DNA from: an uncultured Candidatus Peregrinibacteria bacterium
GTDB taxonomy: Bacteria > Patescibacteriota > Gracilibacteria > Peribacterales > Peribacteraceae
DNA: 7,534 nucleotides
Direction: 5' to 3'
Assembly: GCA_913054215.1 (NCBI GenBank)
Contig: CAJXJE010000035.1
Span: forward strand, 1-7,534
How positions within the stretch are numbered: position 1 is the stretch's first letter; each line of letters starts with the position of its first letter. A program made the position numbers and the translations under genes. Under the pieces are notes generated by a model. It saw only the letters and a list, made by a program, of their open reading frames with translations. It was not told where the DNA came from and did not search any database. Shown here piece after piece: positions 5,282 to 7,534 of this stretch.

Positions 5282-6055
5282 TTATACGCAATCTTCATCC
5301 TCTGTTCTACTCCAAGCATGTTCAAATATTGCTCGGAATACAGCAGCAATGACTTTTCCATTAAAAACAAACCCAACAGGCTTATCATTTTCAAATGTAA
5401 TAACAGCAACTTTATCACCGTAGATACGAATTTCTCCATCAATAGGAAGACACTTTGAAAGTTTACCTTCACGCATTTCTCCATGCTCTTGTCGCTCACG
5501 GTTTCGAGGAGTATCAGGGAGAATCGAATGTGTTGTGATGCCAGCTTCTACTCGTCTATCGATGAATTCCAACATATAGTCTCCAAGGCACTCGTAAATA
5601 CTATCAATGTTTGTCCAGCAGTAGATATCTTTTCCGGTTTGCAGCATATCTTCATAAATATCAAGAATTCCCTGTTTACCTTCAAAATACATCACATTTG
5701 GTTTCCATGTTGATTCACCAATGGTTTGTAAATACCCCTCTATAGCATCTTTTGCATCGTTATACACAGCAGCGTTTTTTCCTCTCTGCTTATCGATCCA
5801 GTTTAAGAATTCCTGATCTGAGCAGATTTCTACCATATCGTCTCCCTTGGATGAAACGCGTGAAATGAGCTTTTTCTTTTCAAGAGAGGTCAGTGAGTAG
5901 TGTACGACATCATAGGAAAGTGAGGTTTGTTGCGATATATCCTTCGTAGAGAGCTTTTTACGTAGGAAAAGCAATGTAAGGATATTTACCTCGTTTTCCA
6001 GAAAGCCAAGTAGCTTGAGCTTTTGCCGCGTGTGGAGCGGGGCTATAGGATCCAT
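5282..6055 (-). CDS. TrmB-like winged-HTH transcriptional regulator
   Basis: A 257-residue predicted DNA-binding regulator. Residues about 12-70 form a winged helix: the LLGFLENEVNILTLLFLRKK helix, then STKDISQQTSLSYDVVHYSLTSLEKKKLI, with the recognition helix at about 46-58. After a linker comes an effector-type domain that starts with NVMYFEGKQGILDIYEDML (about 120-138). It continues through YCWTNID, FIDRRVEAGITTHSILPDT and IYGDKVAVITFENDKPVGFVF, and closes with AIFEHAWSR. This arrangement matches the short TrmB-like regulators common in archaea and CPR bacteria (from memory of the family); their ligands are mostly unknown, although classical TrmB proteins sense sugars. It lies 27 bp downstream of the HD hydrolase gene, so it is probably the last gene of that operon and may regulate it. 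A 5-bp inverted repeat (6068-6083) overlaps the upstream stop codon. No Shine-Dalgarno sequence is seen; ATG 6055 gives a complete HTH. Confidence 0.8.
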   Translation of the reverse strand: MDPIAPLHTRQKLKLLGFLENEVNILTLLFLRKKLSTKDISQQTSLSYDVVHYSLTSLEKKKLISRVSSKGDDMVEICSDQEFLNWIDKQRGKNAAVYNDAKDAIEGYLQTIGESTWKPNVMYFEGKQGILDIYEDMLQTGKDIYCWTNIDSIYECLGDYMLEFIDRRVEAGITTHSILPDTPRNRERQEHGEMREGKLSKCLPIDGEIRIYGDKVAVITFENDKPVGFVFNGKVIAAVFRAIFEHAWSRTEDEDCV

Positions 6056-6067
6056 GAAGATTAGAGT

Positions 6068-6083
6068 AGAGGATTTTGCCTCT
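6068..6083 (-). repeat. Small intercistronic inverted repeat
   Basis: AGAGG and CCTCT separated by six bases can form a 5-bp hairpin between the HD hydrolase and the TrmB-like gene, touching the TAA of the former. It could tune translation or mRNA stability. The stem is short, so chance is likely. Confidence 0.2.
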
Positions 6084-6691
6084 TATTTCGAGCTTTCTTC
6101 GTGTGATTCTATGAGATTCTGAATATCTTGCATCATCTGCTGGTGGAGGTTTCTATAGGGGAGTGGAACTCTATGATAGTATTCTGAGAAAAGTGGTAGA
6201 TATTCGTGTTTTAATTCTGTAATCCATCGTTCTTTGCGCTCAGAAGCAAGGGCACTAATAGTACTAATATTGTGAAGTTGGTCTGCGATTTTGATGAAAA
6301 ATATATTTATATCTACTTCAAATGCCTGCTCAATTTGTTCCAGGTATTTACTCTGTTGCGCGAGTTTATCAGTAATAGCGTTGTCCTTTGACAGCGCTTG
6401 AACCATATAGAGTACGTGATCTCCAAATTCTCTGAGAATGTGGCCTTCTAGCCAAGGGTACTTTTCCCCACTATCTTCGAGAGAATCGTGGAGAAGTGCT
6501 GCGCATATTGTGTCTCTATCTGCCCCATTATCAAAAAGCATTTTTGCAACAGCTACTGGGTGTGTAATATACGGCTCACCAGATTTACGTTTTTGGTCGA
6601 TGTGAACACGTTCGGCAAGCTGGAAAGCCTTTAAGACTTTATCCCCCATAGAGTTGCTCATTGCCCTTATCGTCTGTATGTAATCCGCCAT
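6083..6691 (-). CDS. SpoT/MESH1-type HD-domain phosphohydrolase (putative (p)ppGpp hydrolase)
   Basis: A 202-residue cytosolic metal-dependent hydrolase of the HD superfamily, closest to the hydrolase half of RelA/SpoT. Visible motifs are QKRKSGEPYITHPVAVA with metal-ligand H44, the signature ALLHDSLED with H68-D69 and E72-D73, FGDHVLYMVQALSK (89-102), and IKIADQLHNI with D137 and N141. The family removes the 3'-pyrophosphate from ppGpp and pppGpp. The length matches stand-alone small alarmone hydrolases; no synthetase, TGS or ACT domain follows. In SpoT/MESH1 the last motif is usually ADRLHN; here Arg is replaced by Gln138, and the usual YRKM segment is QSKYLEQI, so activity on ppGpp is not certain. 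Other nucleotide substrates, such as NADPH as reported for MESH1, are possible. The gene lies 21 bp after the Nudix-like fragment and 27 bp before the TrmB-like gene, a likely operon. ATG 6691 gives a normal N-terminus. Confidence 0.85.
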   Translation of the reverse strand: MADYIQTIRAMSNSMGDKVLKAFQLAERVHIDQKRKSGEPYITHPVAVAKMLFDNGADRDTICAALLHDSLEDSGEKYPWLEGHILREFGDHVLYMVQALSKDNAITDKLAQQSKYLEQIEQAFEVDINIFFIKIADQLHNISTISALASERKERWITELKHEYLPLFSEYYHRVPLPYRNLHQQMMQDIQNLIESHEESSK

Positions 6692-6712
6692 CAGAACAGT
6701 AGGCTAACATTA

Positions 6713-6940
6713 TTATGGCAAGATCTGCAGAATATACTGCTTTACATTTCCAAAAATCTCTGTTTTCGGGTCTAATGCCTCGATATCCGCTTTAGTAAAC
6801 CATTGCATGTCCTCACCTTCGTCTTCAGCGAGTACTAGCTCCTGAGCTTCATCCAGAGGGCGTGCGAGGAAGAGAAAATCGATATGTTGATGTGCAGGCT
6901 CGCGGCGCTCTGGGCATTCTGGAATGTTTTCCTGTAGCAT
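6713..6940 (-). CDS. Nudix-hydrolase-like fragment lacking the Nudix box
   Basis: A 75-residue ORF that resembles the C-terminal half of a Nudix hydrolase. It has HQHIDFLFLARPLDE (about 17-31), an acidic stretch AEDEGEDMQWFTKADIEAL (38-56) of the type EGEEIRWFSLEEL, and a closing helix NVKQYILQIL. The Nudix box (GX5EX7REUXEEXGU) that binds metal and pyrophosphate is absent. The frame upstream of ATG 6940 hits a TAG at 6980-6982, and I saw no Nudix box in any minus-strand frame up to 7160. The gene is therefore probably a truncated remnant, or a small protein that has kept only the substrate-side fold. Complete relatives have about 130-150 residues. It lies at the head of a tight minus-strand operon, so transcription of the HD hydrolase may depend on its promoter. 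Catalytic activity is unlikely. Confidence 0.6.
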   Translation of the reverse strand: MLQENIPECPERREPAHQHIDFLFLARPLDEAQELVLAEDEGEDMQWFTKADIEALDPKTEIFGNVKQYILQILP

Positions 6941-7006
6941 CGCGATGGGGTTTTTGGTACTTCGTTGACTGCGTATCTGCTATGGTCATAAGGAGGACAA
7001 GCGTGA

Positions 7007-7012
7007 ATTATA
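7007..7012 (-). promoter_or_regulatory. Candidate -10 box for the Nudix-HD-TrmB operon
   Basis: A perfect TATAAT on the minus strand, 67 bp before the first start codon of the operon. No good -35 is found at 16-18 bp. Transcription would begin near 7000. This is the best promoter candidate for the three-gene set. Confidence 0.35.
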
Positions 7013-7023
7013 CACAGTAATAC

Positions 7024-7051
7024 TTGAATCGTATAAATAATATTTTATAAT
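7024..7051 (+). promoter_or_regulatory. Candidate plus-strand promoter
   Basis: TTGAAT (7024-7029) and a perfect TATAAT (7046-7051) are 16 bp apart. Transcription would begin near 7058, 49 nt before the ATG at 7107. The only thing downstream on this strand is a 40-codon ORF, so this is either the promoter of a lost gene, the source of a small or antisense RNA, or an accident of AT-rich sequence. Confidence 0.35.
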
Positions 7052-7106
7052 CTTTTACTATATGAGTCGAGTGTTTGTAAACGAATAATTGATTGCAAGA
7101 GAAAAT

Positions 7107-7229
7107 ATGCCTGAACTCAGATTGCATACCATAGGCGGCACGATAACGTGCGATGAGGACTCAGTTAGAGATTTTTCTCTCTTTCATGCTGTTCATCTAT
7201 CAGGCATAACCTTTCGGCTTTTTGCTTAG
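7107..7229 (+). pseudogene. Short ORF with a faint asparaginase-like N-terminus, possible gene remnant
   Basis: The 40-codon ORF begins MPELRLHTIGGTITCDEDSV, which recalls the first strand and TGGTI nucleophile loop of L-asparaginases. The key first Thr of TGGTI is Ile here, so an active site would not form even if the protein were longer. After about codon 20 the resemblance ends, and the rest overlaps the minus-strand gene at 7165 in antisense. A promoter-like sequence stands upstream, but only weak Shine-Dalgarno-like bases (AGAGAA). The possibilities are a deletion scar of a former gene, a small real protein, or a chance ORF; the match is only a handful of residues. A perfect 5-bp inverted repeat (GCACG-ATAA-CGTGC, 7138-7151) lies inside it. 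Confidence 0.2.
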
Positions 7230-7534
7230 CTTCTAATTGGTACTGTTGCATTTCATGTAGGAACATTGTGAAGATGATCTGATCGTGAAAAGCAGCAGCT
7301 ATCTGAACAGGATCTTCTGATTGCAGACGTTTTACCATCAATGCAACTATGTCACCTTCCTCATCATCAACATCAGCACGAAATTCCTCTATTCGTGTGG
7401 ATAAACGCGCAATCACTTGCATAGTATCGAGATTGACACCTTGAAAGAACGGTGCGTTTGAGAGAGGAATTTGCGGGAAAACGCGTGCTCCAGGGTTTGT
7501 AGGATCTCCATGGGGTTGTAATGCACACAAAATA
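7165..7534 (-). CDS. Uncharacterised protein, 5' end beyond the window
   Basis: I do not recognise this protein. The frame is open from the right edge to a TAA at 7165-7167, giving about 122 visible codons. No convincing start exists near the edge (only a TTG at 7530), so the N-terminus is probably outside. An internal ATG (residue 37 counted from that TTG, MQVIARLSTRIEEF) would allow a short 85-residue protein instead. The visible part has a Pro-rich, Phe-containing segment (GARVFPQIPLSNAPFFQG), an acidic helical centre (RIEEFRADVDDEEGDIVALMVKRLQ), and a Gln/Glu/Lys-rich C-terminal helix (HEMQQYQLEAKQKAERL) that could form a coiled coil. No membrane segment or catalytic motif is visible. A small hairpin (7138-7151) follows the stop without a T tract, so it is not a clear terminator. 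No function is assigned. Confidence 0.65.
   Translation of the reverse strand, partial: ILCALQPHGDPTNPGARVFPQIPLSNAPFFQGVNLDTMQVIARLSTRIEEFRADVDDEEGDIVALMVKRLQSEDPVQIAAAFHDQIIFTMFLHEMQQYQLEAKQKAERLCLIDEQHEREKNL

Larger units (their letters stand above)
6941..7106. other. AT-rich intergenic region with promoter-like sequences on both strands
   Basis: No recognisable gene. It holds the TATAAT candidates given separately, an isolated perfect Shine-Dalgarno sequence AAGGAGG on the plus strand (6990-6996) followed by only a five-codon ORF (GTG 7003 to TAA 7020), and an AT-rich run at 7030-7060. No Nudix N-terminus, tRNA or insertion-sequence end is seen. Confidence 0.4.

Noticed and set aside
5233..5713. 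Short frames overlapping the TrmB-like gene on both strands
   Set aside because: The regulator frame has a full HTH and effector domain; the others do not look like protein families.
6713..6982. A full Nudix gene interrupted by a recoded stop or a frameshift
   Set aside because: The upstream in-frame stop is TAG, not TGA, and no Nudix box appears in any minus-strand frame up to 7160.
1..7534. tRNA, rRNA, CRISPR array or insertion sequence
   Set aside because: No cloverleaf with a 3' CCA context, no regularly spaced repeats, no transposase motifs and no paired terminal repeats were seen by eye.

Overview
The window is a compact bacterial chromosomal segment with seven supported protein-coding genes and no RNA genes, insertion sequences or CRISPR arrays that I can see. 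An uncultivated Patescibacteria (CPR)-type bacterium is the best guess. The grounds are a eukaryote-like (type 2) isoleucyl-tRNA synthetase, a TrmB-like HTH regulator of a form common in that group (from memory), several soluble proteins of no recognisable family, very short intergenic gaps, almost no Shine-Dalgarno sequences at gene starts, and only TAA or TAG stops. This assignment is inference; no marker gene fixes the lineage.

Left third (1-2083). The minus-strand gene 1-1871 is an isoleucyl-tRNA synthetase that runs off the left edge. Its catalytic core is interrupted, just after the NRYWGTPLPIW segment, by a histidine-phosphatase (phosphoglycerate-mutase-like) domain with an intact RHxxxxxN motif, a second active-site arginine and the catalytic acid. 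This is the most striking item in the window. The 1872-2083 gap is a divergent promoter region with two back-to-back sigma70-like promoters, two perfect palindromes, and a hairpin that touches the synthetase start codon.

Middle (2084-5260). Three plus-strand genes follow one another: two unrecognised soluble proteins, then a 512-residue protein with an unknown N-terminal half and a class I SAM-dependent methyltransferase domain at its C-terminus. The second gene carries two seven-base G tracts. The third is preceded by a 9-bp stem that ends three bases before its start codon. They may be co-transcribed, with the methyltransferase modifying an unknown substrate.

Right (5282-7534). Three minus-strand genes, 21 and 27 bp apart, form a likely operon read right to left: a 75-residue Nudix-like fragment lacking the Nudix box, a SpoT/MESH1-type HD hydrolase without a synthetase domain, and a TrmB-like regulator. 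The set suggests nucleotide or alarmone turnover, which is inference. Upstream is an AT-rich gap with promoter-like sequences on both strands and a 40-codon plus-strand ORF whose first residues faintly resemble an asparaginase N-terminus. The window ends in an unrecognised minus-strand gene that continues past the right edge.
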